Assembly: GCF_026240635.1 (NCBI RefSeq)
Contig: NZ_CP110848.1
Coordinates: 1,924,501-1,988,500, forward strand
Length of the DNA: 64,000 bases
Source: Trichothermofontia sichuanensis B231
GTDB lineage: Bacteria > Cyanobacteriota > Cyanobacteriia > B231
Direction of reading: 5' to 3'
This document shows positions 18,886 through 28,171 of the stretch, one piece after another. Positions within the stretch are counted from its first letter, which is position 1. Each line of letters starts with the position of its first letter. Position numbers and translations under genes: made by a program. Under the pieces are notes generated by a model. The model saw only the letters and a program-made list of their open reading frames with translations. It was not told where the DNA came from and did not search any database.

Positions 18886-20415
18886 ATGGTCAGTCTGCAA
18901 GAAAATCCGCTACGGGTTGGATTACAACAGGAGCGCACCCCCGATCCTGCGATTTTGGTGATCTTTGGGGCCTCTGGTGATCTCACCCAACGCAAACTGG
19001 TCCCGGCTCTTTATACCCTGAAACAACAACGTCGTCTTCCCCCTGAAACGACGATCGTGGGCTTTGCCCGTCGCGAGTGGAGCCACGATTATTTCCGGGA
19101 ACAAATGCGTGAGGGGATCGAGCAATTTGCTAACGGCCTTGGGAACGAAGAACTCTGGCAGGAGTTTGCGCGGGGATTGTACTACTGTTCTGGGGATATC
19201 GATCGCCCCGAAAGTTATCAAAAACTCAAGGCATTTCTGAGTGAACTGGATGAGGAACGCCGCACCCGTGGCAATCGGGTTTTTTACCTAGCGGTTTCCC
19301 CTAAATTCTTCCCTGAAGCGATCCAGCAATTGGGTAATGCCCAGATGCTTAGTGATCCCAGTAAGCAACGGCTGGTGATTGAAAAACCCTTTGGCCACGA
19401 CCTGCGATCGGCCCAGGCATTGAACCAGGTGGTGCGCCAGGTGTGCCGCGAACATCAGGTGTATCGGATTGACCATTACCTGGGCAAAGAAACCGTCCAA
19501 AACCTGTTAGTGTTTCGCTTTGCCAATGCTATTTTTGAACCCCTCTGGAACCGCCAATTTGTGGACAACGTACAGATTACAGTGGCGGAAACCGTTGGTG
19601 TCGAAGATCGGGCCGGGTATTACGAAAGTTCCGGTGCCCTGCGGGACATGGTGCAAAACCACCTGATGCAACTGTTCTGCCTGACGGCCATGGAACCCCC
19701 CAACGCCCTCGATGCCGACAGTATTCGCGGCGAAAAGGTCAAAGTTGTTCAGGCCACCCACCTAGCGGATATTCGCAACCTGGATAAGTGCGCCGTGCGC
19801 GGTCAGTACGGCGCCGGGATGATGCGCGGTCAGCCCGTCAAAGGCTATCGTCAGGAACCGGGGGTCAGCCAGGAGTCGACGACACCTACCTATGCAGCCC
19901 TAAAGTTAATGATTGATAATTGGCGTTGGCAGGGTGTTCCCTTCTACCTGCGGACTGGCAAACGTTTATCCAAAAAAGTCACCGAAATCGCTGTCCAGTT
20001 CCGGGAAGTCCCCGTATTGATTTTCCAGTCAGCAGCGCAACAGGTAAACCCCAACGTCCTTGCCTTGCGGATTCAACCCAACGAAGGCATCTCCATGCGC
20101 TTTGAGGTGAAAATGCCAGGCCCTGATCTGCGGACACGATCGGTCGATATGGATTTTGGTTACGGTTCAGCCTTCGGGATCACCACCTCGGATGCTTACG
20201 ATCGCCTGCTCTTGGACTGCATGATCGGCGACCAAACCCTATTCACCCGCGCCGATGAAGTGGAAGCTGCCTGGGGAATGCTCACCCCAGTTCTGACCGC
20301 TTGGGAAGCCCCTACCAATCCCAGCACCATTCCCACCTATGAAGCAGGCACGTGGGGACCTGCCGCCGCCGAAGCCTTAGTCAATCAGGATGGTCGTCGT
20401 TGGCGACGGTTATGA
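18886..20415 (+). CDS. zwf: glucose-6-phosphate 1-dehydrogenase
   Basis: 509 aa from ATG 18886; a TTG at 18877 is also in frame, but cyanobacterial Zwf proteins begin MVSLxENPLRVG, as here. First enzyme of the oxidative pentose-phosphate pathway, making NADPH in the dark. NADP-binding [11 protein letters not shown] is at residues ~29-39, and the substrate signature RIDHYLGKE with catalytic His at ~198-206. Full length. It is followed by its allosteric activator gene opcA, the conserved cyanobacterial arrangement. Confidence 0.95.
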   Translation: MVSLQENPLRVGLQQERTPDPAILVIFGASGDLTQRKLVPALYTLKQQRRLPPETTIVGFARREWSHDYFREQMREGIEQFANGLGNEELWQEFARGLYYCSGDIDRPESYQKLKAFLSELDEERRTRGNRVFYLAVSPKFFPEAIQQLGNAQMLSDPSKQRLVIEKPFGHDLRSAQALNQVVRQVCREHQVYRIDHYLGKETVQNLLVFRFANAIFEPLWNRQFVDNVQITVAETVGVEDRAGYYESSGALRDMVQNHLMQLFCLTAMEPPNALDADSIRGEKVKVVQATHLADIRNLDKCAVRGQYGAGMMRGQPVKGYRQEPGVSQESTTPTYAALKLMIDNWRWQGVPFYLRTGKRLSKKVTEIAVQFREVPVLIFQSAAQQVNPNVLALRIQPNEGISMRFEVKMPGPDLRTRSVDMDFGYGSAFGITTSDAYDRLLLDCMIGDQTLFTRADEVEAAWGMLTPVLTAWEAPTNPSTIPTYEAGTWGPAAAEALVNQDGRRWRRL

Positions 20416-20644
20416 CAGTTGCGGGTGGACTCGTCAAAATAGGGATGGGGAAAGTTCAAAAGTTAAAAGTTAAAAGTCAAAAGTTCCCCGTGACAGGCGG
20501 GATGCTGACACTCTCCCCCGTGGCAGGCGAGATACCCCCCTAAGAGTTCTGACTATCCCTTGGTCCTTTTAGCCTCTAACCTGTGCGCAATTCTCCCCTC
20601 TTTCCTCAATTCTCGTTCCTCAATCCTCTCTCCTCTTTCCTCCT

Positions 20645-22012
20645 ATGATGACAACAACGACCCCCCTGATTTCCCTGCAAAGCCCCAAGGATGTTTCCCT
20701 AGGGGAAATTGAGGCTGAACTGAGTAGTCTCTGGCAAAACTATGGTCCAAGCGATAGTGGGGCCGGGATACCGACGCGGGCTTCGACCTTTACATTGATC
20801 ATTTACGAGCCAGATGTGACTCAGCAATTATTGGCGGCCTTGGGCTATTACCAGGGTCCCCTGGATGGGATTACTGGCCCGCGCACCGAGGCGGCGCTGC
20901 GACAGGCGCAAATGGACTATGGACTAAAGGTGACGGGACGCAGCGATCGCGCCACACTCAATGCTCTCTACCAAGCGTTCCAGGAGCGGCAAGCCCAGGC
21001 CGAGGGGGGGACGAATGGAACACCGCCCTCCCTGGGGGCCGACCTGAGTGCATCGGGGTTTGCCGATGCGATCGCGACCCAAAATCCCTGTCGGGTGATT
21101 GCCCTGTGTGTCCTGCCCGGTGAGGATGAGGGGGTTACGGCTCAGGTGTCGGCCTATTGTCCCATTCGCAAGCAAAACCAGAGTTCGCTCATCTGCTGTG
21201 AATACATCACCCTGCGGGGAACGGAAACGGCCCTCGCTCGGAATAGTGACCTGGTTACTTCACTCTTCATTGGGCAGTTACCCAAATTCCTGTGGTGGAA
21301 AGCTAGCCCTAAGGTGGATTTGACGCTCTTCCAAGCCCTAGCTGAGGGGTGTGACTGCACGATTCTTGACTCCAGTAACTTTGAAGATCCCGAACAGGAA
21401 ATCCTGCGCCTCCAAAGCCTCGTGGAGGATGGCATCTATATCGCGGATCTCAACTGGCGGCGGTTGGCGGCATGGCAGGAACTCACCGCTGAAGCGTTTG
21501 ATCCCCCCGAACGGCGGGCTGCTGTCTATGAGATCGATCGCGTCACGATCGACTATGAACACGGGAATCCGGCCCAAGCCTTGATGTATCTGGGTTGGTT
21601 AGCCAGTCGGCTGGGTTGGCAGCCAGTACGCGCCGTCCATGAGGGGGGCGATTACGACCTGAAGCGGGTGTATCTGGAAACGACGACCGGACGGACGATC
21701 GAGGCTGAACTCGCGGCGATTCCGGTGGCGGATGTCGGAGAAGTCATTGGTGACCTGATTGACCTGCGTCTGATGTCCACCAATCCCAATGCCGATTGCT
21801 GTACGATCCTGTGTTCGGAAACGACAGGGTGTATGCGGATGGAATCGGGGGGGAGTGCCCAATCCTGTCGCACGCAGCAGGTAACGCCCCTGACGGATCA
21901 GAAGGCGGAAACCCTCTTAGGGCAGCAACTCCAGCGTTGGGGTCGGGAACTTCTTTATGAAGAAAGTCTGGCGGTGACGGCCCAAATCATTCGTCTGTTT
22001 GGCGTGTCCTAA
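20645..22012 (+). CDS. opcA: glucose-6-phosphate dehydrogenase assembly protein OpcA
   Basis: 455 aa. OpcA activates and oligomerises G6PDH in cyanobacteria under redox and thioredoxin control. An N-terminal peptidoglycan-binding-like helical domain (YYQGPLDGITGPRTEAALR, residues ~66-84, to ~112) precedes the OpcA core, with the LPKFLWWKASP segment and the Cys-rich C-terminal part (DCCTILCSETTGCMRM). These Cys are candidates for redox regulation (inference). ATG ATG at 20645 follows a pyrimidine-rich leader. The fused N-terminal domain is common in cyanobacterial OpcA. Confidence 0.92.
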   Translation: MMTTTTPLISLQSPKDVSLGEIEAELSSLWQNYGPSDSGAGIPTRASTFTLIIYEPDVTQQLLAALGYYQGPLDGITGPRTEAALRQAQMDYGLKVTGRSDRATLNALYQAFQERQAQAEGGTNGTPPSLGADLSASGFADAIATQNPCRVIALCVLPGEDEGVTAQVSAYCPIRKQNQSSLICCEYITLRGTETALARNSDLVTSLFIGQLPKFLWWKASPKVDLTLFQALAEGCDCTILDSSNFEDPEQEILRLQSLVEDGIYIADLNWRRLAAWQELTAEAFDPPERRAAVYEIDRVTIDYEHGNPAQALMYLGWLASRLGWQPVRAVHEGGDYDLKRVYLETTTGRTIEAELAAIPVADVGEVIGDLIDLRLMSTNPNADCCTILCSETTGCMRMESGGSAQSCRTQQVTPLTDQKAETLLGQQLQRWGRELLYEESLAVTAQIIRLFGVS

Positions 22013-22022
22013 TAGGGTGTCC

Positions 22023-22658
22023 ATGTCCCAAACCCTCGCAGTTACGGATGTTATTACAACGTTGAATCAGGCGGAGTCGCGATTTAACCTGCGGCGATCG
22101 CCCGATCCTGACTTTTTTGGCGAATGGCTGACGGACTTACCGACCCTCACAATCCAGGAAGAGGCAACCCTTGATCGCCTTAAAGCTACTTACGACTATC
22201 AGCGGGCAGATGGTGTTCTCGCGGAAGGGGTGATTAACCTGTTGTTGATCTCACCTCTCCTGTATTTAGCAGGCTTGTGCGATCCGCCTTTTAAAATTCG
22301 TGCGGAAGTATCGGTCAAAATTGAGCTGATCGATGGGGATACGATGCTGCAAGGCCGTATTGATACACTTGTCCTGCAACAGCAGCTTTGGGTTGTGGTA
22401 GTTGAGTCGAAACGCACCACATTCCCCTGCCTGGACGCAGTTCCCCAGGCGCTAGCCTACATGATGGCTGCCCCCTACTCCGATCGCCCTTGCTTTGGGC
22501 TAGTCACCAATGGCGATCAATTTATCTTTCTGAAAGTGGTGCAAGCACCCATGCCCCAGTACGATTGGTCCGATGATTTTTCGCTCCTCTCCCGACGGCG
22601 AAACGAGTTAAGGGGGGTTCTGCAAATTCTCAAACGCCTGAAAGCCGCGATCGTGTAA
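22023..22658 (+). CDS. orphan type I restriction HsdR-N-like PD-(D/E)xK protein
   Basis: 211 aa from ATG 22023, 10 bases after the opcA stop. The C-terminal half carries a PD-(D/E)xK-like core: GRIDTLVLQ (Asp), then VVVESKR (Glu-x-Lys), and a downstream GLVTNGDQFIFLKV strand-turn resembling HsdR N-terminal domains. No helicase, HsdM or HsdS is nearby, so this is not a complete restriction system. Such stand-alone proteins are common in cyanobacteria and their function is unknown. It may be translated together with opcA. Confidence 0.65.
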   Translation: MSQTLAVTDVITTLNQAESRFNLRRSPDPDFFGEWLTDLPTLTIQEEATLDRLKATYDYQRADGVLAEGVINLLLISPLLYLAGLCDPPFKIRAEVSVKIELIDGDTMLQGRIDTLVLQQQLWVVVVESKRTTFPCLDAVPQALAYMMAAPYSDRPCFGLVTNGDQFIFLKVVQAPMPQYDWSDDFSLLSRRRNELRGVLQILKRLKAAIV

Positions 22659-22771
22659 ACCTTGTCCTAAATTAGATACAGTTCAGTAGGGGCAGTGCAG
22701 TGCGGGGAGTCAACCCCCGTTGTATTCCTGATCTGGTTATTTGCAGTGCTGAGTGCTTAGGAGAGTCGTCC

Positions 22772-25363
22772 GTGGAGTCCCGATACGAACCCCAGGTGAT
22801 TGAGAAACAATGGCAACAGGTTTGGGCCGACCAGGGACTGGATCGAACCCTGGATGCGGACGATGCTAAGCAGGCAAAGCCTAAGTTCTATGCCCTGTCC
22901 ATGTTTCCCTATCCTTCCGGCACGCTGCACATGGGCCATGTCCGGAACTACACGATTACCGATGTGATTGCCCGGGTGCACCGGATGCAGGGCTATCGGG
23001 TGCTGCACCCAATGGGCTGGGATGCGTTCGGCCTGCCAGCGGAAAATGCGGCGATCGATCGCGGGGTACCCCCGGCCAAGTGGACCTACCAAAACATCGC
23101 CCAAATGCGATCGGAACTGAAGCGGTTGGGCCTTTCCTACGATTGGGAACGAGAGGTGACCACCTGTTCGCCAGACTATTACCGCTGGACGCAATGGTTG
23201 TTTCTGGAGTTTTTCCAGGCTGGATTGGCCTACCAGAAGGAAGCGGCGGTGAATTGGGACCCGATCGATCAAACGGTGCTGGCGAATGAACAGGTGGATA
23301 GCGAAGGGCGATCCTGGCGATCGGGGGCGATTGTTGAACGTAAACTCCTCCGCCAATGGTTTTTGAAAATTACCGACTATGCTGAACAACTGCTCCAGGA
23401 TTTAGATAAACTTCCCGGCTGGCCAGAGCGGGTGAAACTGATGCAAGCTAACTGGATTGGCAAATCCACCGGGGCACAGGTGACCTTCACCACGGAGCAG
23501 GGGGATGAGATTCCTGTGTTCACCACCCGACCCGATACGCTCTGGGGGGCCACCTTCATGGTGCTGTCGCCGGAGCATCCGCTGGTGTCTAAGTTGACAA
23601 CACCAGATCAGGCAGCGGCGATCGCGGCCTATCAACAAGCGGCGGCGACGAAGAATGAAATCGATCGCACGGCAGAAGGGCGTGAGAAAACGGGCGTGTG
23701 GACGGGTAGCTATGCGATCAACCCGGTCAATGGCGAGAAAATCCCGATCTGGATTGCCGATTATGTGTTGATGGACTACGGCACCGGCGCAATTATGGCC
23801 GTGCCAGCCCACGACCAGCGTGACTTTGAGTTTGCCCGGACCTTTGGGTTACCCGTGCGGGTGGTAGTGCAGCCGGAGGGCCAAACCCTGGATGGGGAAA
23901 CGCTGACGGCGGCGTGGCCTGGTGAGGGGGTGATGGTCAATTCGGGACCGATCGACGGCATTCCGGCGGGGAAGGGGGAAGGCCAGAGTGTGCTGGCGGC
24001 GATCGCCTGGTTGGAGCAGCAGGGTAAAGGCAAGGGCATGGCCAACTACCGACTGCGGGATTGGTTGATTTCCCGACAACGCTACTGGGGCTGTCCCATC
24101 CCGGTCATCCATTGTCCCGACTGTGGCACGGTACCGGTCCCCACAACGGATTTACCCGTGTTGTTGCCAGAGGCGGTGGAACTGACAGGACGGGGGGCCT
24201 CGCCTCTGGCACAGTTGGAGTCCTGGGTCAATGTAGCCTGTCCCCAGTGTGGCGCAGCGGCGCGGCGGGAAACGGACACAATGGACACGTTTATTGATTC
24301 GTCCTGGTATTTCCTGCGCTATCCCGATGCCCAGAATGCCAACCAGGTGTTTGATCCCGCCAAGGTGAATGATTGGATGCCGGTCGATCAGTATGTCGGG
24401 GGGATTGAGCACGCGATTTTGCACTTGCTTTATTCGCGCTTTTTTACCAAGTTTTTGCGCGATCGGGGGCTGATCAAGTGCGATGAACCCTTCCAACGGC
24501 TACTCACCCAGGGGATGGTCCAAGGCAAGACCTACAAGAATCCGCGCACGGGTAAGTATGTGGTGCCCGCTCAGGTGGCAGACCCGGCCAATCCGGTTGA
24601 CCCGGAAACAGGGGAGGCACTGACGGTGGTGTATGAAAAGATGTCCAAATCCAAGTACAACGGCGTTGCCCCCGAAGCCGTAATCGACAAGTACGGGGCA
24701 GACACAGCGCGGATGTTTATCCTGTTCAAAGCCCCGCCAGAGAAGGATCTGGAGTGGGATGAGGCGGATGTGGAAGGCCAATTCCGGTTCTTAAACCGGG
24801 TGTGGCGGCTGGTGACCGAGTTCGCCCAAACCCGGCAGGGGGTAGCCCCAACGACGCCCGATACCCTCACCAAACCAGAGAAGGATTTACGGCGGGCGAT
24901 TCACACGGCAATTCAGGAAACCACGCACGATTTGGCAGGGGATTACCAGTTCAATACAGCAGTGTCGGAACTGATGAAGCTGAGTAATGCCCTGAATGAG
25001 GCAACCTGTGTTGATTCGCCAGTTTATGCGGAGGGGATTGAGACTCTGCTGCGGTTGCTAGCTCCGTTTGCACCCCACATTAGTGAGGAGTTGTGGCACC
25101 AGTTGGGCCATCAGGATTCAGTGCATCAGCAACCGTGGCCCGTGGCTGATCCGCAGGCATTGGTGGTCGATGAGATCACGATCGTGATTCAGGTGATGGG
25201 TAAAACCCGTGGCACGATTCAGGTTCCAGCGGGAGCAGATCGGCAGGCGTTAGAGGACTATGCGCGGCAGTCACCCGCAGCCCAGCGGCATATAGAGGGG
25301 AAGGCAATTAAGAAGGTGATTGTGGTGCCTGGGAAGTTGGTGAATTTTGTTGTGGCGGGTTAA
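22772..25363 (+). CDS. leuS: leucyl-tRNA synthetase
   Basis: 863 aa from GTG 22772, chosen because TTAGGAG lies just upstream and the protein then starts VESRYEP as in other cyanobacteria; the frame is open to 22700. Class I synthetase: the HIGH equivalent HMGH at residues ~50-53, the CP1 editing domain ([12 protein letters not shown], ...[12 protein letters not shown]), [10 protein letters not shown], and the anticodon-binding C-terminal domain. Zn-finger-like Cys pairs ([18 protein letters not shown]) are intact. Housekeeping gene, apparently monocistronic. Confidence 0.95.
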   Translation: MESRYEPQVIEKQWQQVWADQGLDRTLDADDAKQAKPKFYALSMFPYPSGTLHMGHVRNYTITDVIARVHRMQGYRVLHPMGWDAFGLPAENAAIDRGVPPAKWTYQNIAQMRSELKRLGLSYDWEREVTTCSPDYYRWTQWLFLEFFQAGLAYQKEAAVNWDPIDQTVLANEQVDSEGRSWRSGAIVERKLLRQWFLKITDYAEQLLQDLDKLPGWPERVKLMQANWIGKSTGAQVTFTTEQGDEIPVFTTRPDTLWGATFMVLSPEHPLVSKLTTPDQAAAIAAYQQAAATKNEIDRTAEGREKTGVWTGSYAINPVNGEKIPIWIADYVLMDYGTGAIMAVPAHDQRDFEFARTFGLPVRVVVQPEGQTLDGETLTAAWPGEGVMVNSGPIDGIPAGKGEGQSVLAAIAWLEQQGKGKGMANYRLRDWLISRQRYWGCPIPVIHCPDCGTVPVPTTDLPVLLPEAVELTGRGASPLAQLESWVNVACPQCGAAARRETDTMDTFIDSSWYFLRYPDAQNANQVFDPAKVNDWMPVDQYVGGIEHAILHLLYSRFFTKFLRDRGLIKCDEPFQRLLTQGMVQGKTYKNPRTGKYVVPAQVADPANPVDPETGEALTVVYEKMSKSKYNGVAPEAVIDKYGADTARMFILFKAPPEKDLEWDEADVEGQFRFLNRVWRLVTEFAQTRQGVAPTTPDTLTKPEKDLRRAIHTAIQETTHDLAGDYQFNTAVSELMKLSNALNEATCVDSPVYAEGIETLLRLLAPFAPHISEELWHQLGHQDSVHQQPWPVADPQALVVDEITIVIQVMGKTRGTIQVPAGADRQALEDYARQSPAAQRHIEGKAIKKVIVVPGKLVNFVVAG

Positions 25364-25657
25364 CGGGCGATCGACGTTGGAAAACAGCGTCAATATGGGG
25401 GTATTGTCACTCCTTTCTAGACCTAGCTGGGTTATGGCTGGGTTATGTCAGCATCTGTTTCGGATTGCGACTGTGACCAGTATCGAGATCGCAGCTTTTG
25501 TGGAAGCAAGCCCTCGACAAGAACACGTCAGCCTGTAAGTTGTCACACCTAAACGAGGAGTTATCGGTTGGTGGCGCACCCGCAAGGCTAAACGCGGTCA
25601 TTGCCCCGATACACTCCCAAAAACGAAAAGGAGTTTGTATTCTCTAGAGCAAGCAGT

Positions 25658-25807
25658 ATGCTACTCAGTGAACTGTTGCCTACTGTTAATCAGTTGTCTC
25701 GTTAAGATAAGCTTCAACTTATCCACTTTCTTCCCCTTTCGGTTGCTAGGGAAGAAGGGTGTAGTCTAGAATCTACTCAAAGGATTGCTTCAGCGGTAGA
25801 TCTATGA
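25658..25807 (+). pseudogene. decayed small cyanobacterial protein with in-frame TAA
   Basis: ATG 25658 reads MLLSELLPTVNQLSR, then TAA at 25703-25705, then continues in frame as DKLQLIHFL...EEG...ASAVDL to a TGA at 25805. The joined sequence resembles the frequent cyanobacterial short protein with an LSxLLPTVxQLSRxDKLxLIxFL pattern, so the TAA looks like a point mutation within a real gene. The last codons overlap the start of the next frame by ATGA, the usual coupling of a two-gene unit. Confidence 0.6.
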
Positions 25808-26100
25808 CTCTAACTCTGACTCTAACCCTTAACCTATCGCCATAGCTAGAACAATATCTCTTACAGGAAGCCAATCAGCACAGGCTTTCAGTGAAAGCAT
25901 TGGCATTACAACTTTTGAAAAATTCCATTTTGCTGAAGCAAAGACAAACCGAAGCAGTGAATTTACTTCAGTCTTGGCTAGATAGCGAGGATGAAGAGGA
26001 ACGACAGGAAACAGGTCAGTACTTGGTTCAGAGTTTAGATGACGATCGGTTATCTGATCGCAAATTGTTTCCGCTATGGTGTAGTTTAGCTTATGGATAG
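25804..26100 (+). pseudogene. decayed antitoxin-like protein with in-frame TAG
   Basis: ATG 25804 reads MTLTLTLTLNLSP, then TAG at 25843-25845 where relatives have Glu (SPELE), then LEQYLLQEANQHRLSV...AVNLLQSWLDSEDEEERQETGQYLVQSLDDDRLSDRKLFP. This is the typical cyanobacterial small protein that often precedes a PIN-domain toxin. The expected C-terminus (PPELKGVTW-like) is replaced by an unrelated tail. A 69-residue product could still start from GTG 25891. Inferred to be an inactive antitoxin-type gene; no toxin follows. Confidence 0.6.
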
Positions 26101-26845
26101 AAGCAAGGTAAGTCTTCTATATCCCTGCCCCTGCTGTGGGTATCTTGTCTTTGTTGAGCCACCTCCGGGTACTTATCTGATTTGCCCTATTTGTTTTTGG
26201 GAAGATATTGATCCGGTACCAAAGTCATGCCTACGGGCAGCTCAACGCACCTTTCTTGAACGCGGTGCGTGTGATCCTCAGTGGAGCAATCAAGTTCGTT
26301 CCCCAACCACAGAAGCTGAGCGAATACCAAACTGGACTCCCCTCGATGTGCTTGCAGAGCAAGACAGACAAAGACTCATCGAACAAATTACGCAGGCATT
26401 TGATGGAGTTAGTCGTGAAGACGGAGTTACGCTTCACGAAGCACGGGTGATTGATGATTGGGGTAGCGAGGAGGAGCGTGCTGCGGCTCGAACACTGGAT
26501 ACAGACCAACGCTGGCAAGATGTACCGATCGAGTGGATTAGACAACTGTGGGATGCCTTTGGTTTACTGGATGGGAAGGGATGGCGGTATTACTTACCTA
26601 TCTGGATGCTCCATGTGCTTCGGTGTCCACATACTACAAGCGCTGGTAATTCAGTTATCTACAGTTGTCTCTTGCCAGAAAAACCTGAACATAGAGAGGA
26701 TACATTGTCTCGATTCAGTGTGCTGAACCTGGAGCAGTCAAGGGCGGTTTGTCAATTTCTGCGGTTCAATGTCGCTTACGGAGAGTCGGATGAATGGGCG
26801 GCTCAGAAAGCCCTCGATGCTTACTGGGGGCAATTTTGCACCTGA
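26093..26845 (+). CDS. CPCC zinc-ribbon + DUF6714 fusion protein
   Basis: 250 aa, ATG 26093. Residues ~10-60 form a Cys-rich CPCC domain (YPCPCCGYLVF...LICPICFWED) with four Cys in two CxxC-type knuckles, likely Zn-binding. Residues ~95-245 resemble DUF6714 (EDGVTLHEARVIDDWGS, ARTLDTDQRWQDVP, the FRYYLP-like WRYYLPIWM). CPCC domains occur in polymorphic-toxin immunity and other accessory contexts, so an immunity or stress role is conceivable but unproven. It overlaps the preceding decayed antitoxin-like frame by 8 bases and lies in an accessory patch beside a toxin-antitoxin pair. Confidence 0.7.
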   Translation: MDRSKVSLLYPCPCCGYLVFVEPPPGTYLICPICFWEDIDPVPKSCLRAAQRTFLERGACDPQWSNQVRSPTTEAERIPNWTPLDVLAEQDRQRLIEQITQAFDGVSREDGVTLHEARVIDDWGSEEERAAARTLDTDQRWQDVPIEWIRQLWDAFGLLDGKGWRYYLPIWMLHVLRCPHTTSAGNSVIYSCLLPEKPEHREDTLSRFSVLNLEQSRAVCQFLRFNVAYGESDEWAAQKALDAYWGQFCT

Positions 26846-27042
26846 GAGGTTTGCTCGAAGAAGCACTGCAATAGGTATGGCTTCGATGAGATAGAAGGGC
26901 TGGCTAATTAATGCACATCTAAGACTAGAAACTTATCCAGTGAGTATCTGCAAGAATCTGCGAAAATGTTAAGATTCTAATGACTATACAGCCAAAACTG
27001 GTTAGTGGGCAATGAGTATCTATAGTGCGGCGCTGTTTATGA

Positions 27043-27438
27043 CTAAGAATTAGCTGCCCAAAGCAAAGAAACTTCATATTGGTTAAAGGTTGAATCGGCA
27101 CTCACAAGTGTCATTTCCTCTACCTGGGCTTGTGCAATCAGCATTTGGTCAAAAGGATCACGATGATGCAGCAATGCAGCTACCCGCAAAGCATGAGAAG
27201 CAGTTATCTCTAACGATCTAGCTCCTAGTTGAGTCATACGACTAGAGATATAATCATCTATTTGCTCTGGTAGTGACAACTTACCAATTGAAACCTTAAT
27301 GCCCATCTCCCAAATACTCATCACTGAGAACCATACTTCATTGGTCTCATCCGCAATCTGCTCAATTACATTCTCATTCAACTTTTCTGGTTGGGCAAAC
27401 CACCATAGCCAGCATTGTGTATCTAGTAAAAGTTTCAC
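27043..27438 (-). CDS. type II toxin, VapC-like PIN-domain RNase
   Basis: 131 aa from GTG 27438. PIN fold acidic residues are visible: Asp6 in LLLDTQ, Glu in SIWEMGIK (~43), Asp in HRDPFDQMLIAQA (~93-105), and Asp in LVSADSTF near the end. The LDTQCWLWWF start and HHRDPFDR/QML motif are typical of the Phd-partnered PIN toxins of cyanobacteria. The start overlaps the antitoxin stop as GTGA, so the two are co-translated. Confidence 0.88.
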   Translation of the reverse strand: MKLLLDTQCWLWWFAQPEKLNENVIEQIADETNEVWFSVMSIWEMGIKVSIGKLSLPEQIDDYISSRMTQLGARSLEITASHALRVAALLHHRDPFDQMLIAQAQVEEMTLVSADSTFNQYEVSLLWAANS

Positions 27439-27680
27439 TCTGCGCTGCCATCAAATGCTACCAAAATATCTTCTGGTAGAGGAACATTAAAGTCATCTGG
27501 TACAGTAAACATCCCTCGATCTTGTCCCAGACTAGACCGCCGATCTAAGGATGTCCGAAAGGGAACAAGTTTAGCAATTGGAATACCTCGGTTTGCAATC
27601 ACAATTTCCTCTCCGAGTTCCACACGGGACAATAGCCGAGAAAGGTTCGTTTTAGCCTGATGAATATTTACTGTTTCCAT
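27435..27680 (-). CDS. Phd/YefM-type antitoxin
   Basis: 81 aa. The N-terminal Phd/YefM DNA-binding fold is evident (METVNIHQAKTNLSRLLSRVELGEEIVIANRGIPIAKLVP), followed by a C-terminal toxin-neutralising tail. It precedes and overlaps the PIN toxin gene by 4 bases; such antitoxins autoregulate their operon. Likely intact. Confidence 0.9.
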   Translation of the reverse strand: METVNIHQAKTNLSRLLSRVELGEEIVIANRGIPIAKLVPFRTSLDRRSSLGQDRGMFTVPDDFNVPLPEDILVAFDGSAE

Positions 27681-27717
27681 AATCTAAAAGGACTAAGTCT
27701 ATAAACTAAGTTCAATC

Positions 27718-27748
27718 GGCTCTCCTGAGTTTATGGTGGGGGCGCTAC
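27718..27748 (+). mobile_element. truncated copy of the GGCTCT-ended MITE
   Basis: GGCTCTCCTGAGTTTATGGT plus GGGGGCGCTACC matches the first ~31 bases of the elements at 29943-30159 and (inverted) 57709-57820, after which similarity stops inside the MAPEG gene. The reverse strand of this fragment supplies the last codons (Ala-Pro-Pro-Pro) and the TAA of the MAPEG gene. Confidence 0.65.
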
Positions 27749-28165
27749 CAGGAACGGAAGGATGAGTTGCCGCAGGATAGCCACGATCGCGCCTAGCAAT
27801 AAAACCAATGAACTTAAGGACGCGATCGCAAAACCTGGTGCCCGCTTTTCAGTCGCCTGGTAGTAGCCGATCGCGTAAATAATGCGACCCACTACCCATA
27901 CGACCCCCAACCCTGCTCCCCAACGCGGGTCCACATAGAGGCAAAATAGCCACAGAGCTGGCAGGAAAAAAACGATTTGCTCCAGCGTATTCTGGTGTAC
28001 CCGCACCACCCGTTCAAAATCCGGATCACCCGTCATTTGGGGTGGAGGTACTTTGTACTTAAAGCGGGCACGGCCCACATTAATCGTGACGGCAAAATAC
28101 ATGAGCAGCGCTAGGCCAGTCACCAGGGCCGGCCAAAGTAACCCCGTCGATGGCATCAACTTCAA
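27731..28165 (-). CDS. MAPEG family membrane protein
   Basis: 144 aa with four hydrophobic spans (residues ~8-28, ~65-85, ~88-105 and ~113-138) and the MAPEG signature around ERVVRVHQNTLEQIVFFLP (~51-69, including the R-x-H-x-N-x-x-E core). These are integral membrane glutathione-S-transferase/eicosanoid-like proteins; the bacterial substrate is unknown. The last four residues and stop are encoded by a MITE fragment, so the native C-terminus was probably replaced. Its start lies 6 bases after the trpB stop on the same strand, suggesting co-transcription. Confidence 0.85.
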   Translation of the reverse strand: MKLMPSTGLLWPALVTGLALLMYFAVTINVGRARFKYKVPPPQMTGDPDFERVVRVHQNTLEQIVFFLPALWLFCLYVDPRWGAGLGVVWVVGRIIYAIGYYQATEKRAPGFAIASLSSLVLLLGAIVAILRQLILPFLVAPPP

Positions 28166-28171
28166 ACCTCC

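Noticed and set aside
22023-22658. A complete restriction-modification system
   Set aside because: No methyltransferase, specificity or helicase gene lies next to the nuclease-like protein.
25347-25538. 63-codon frame overlapping the leuS end
   Set aside because: Irregular composition and no relation to any family; probably chance.
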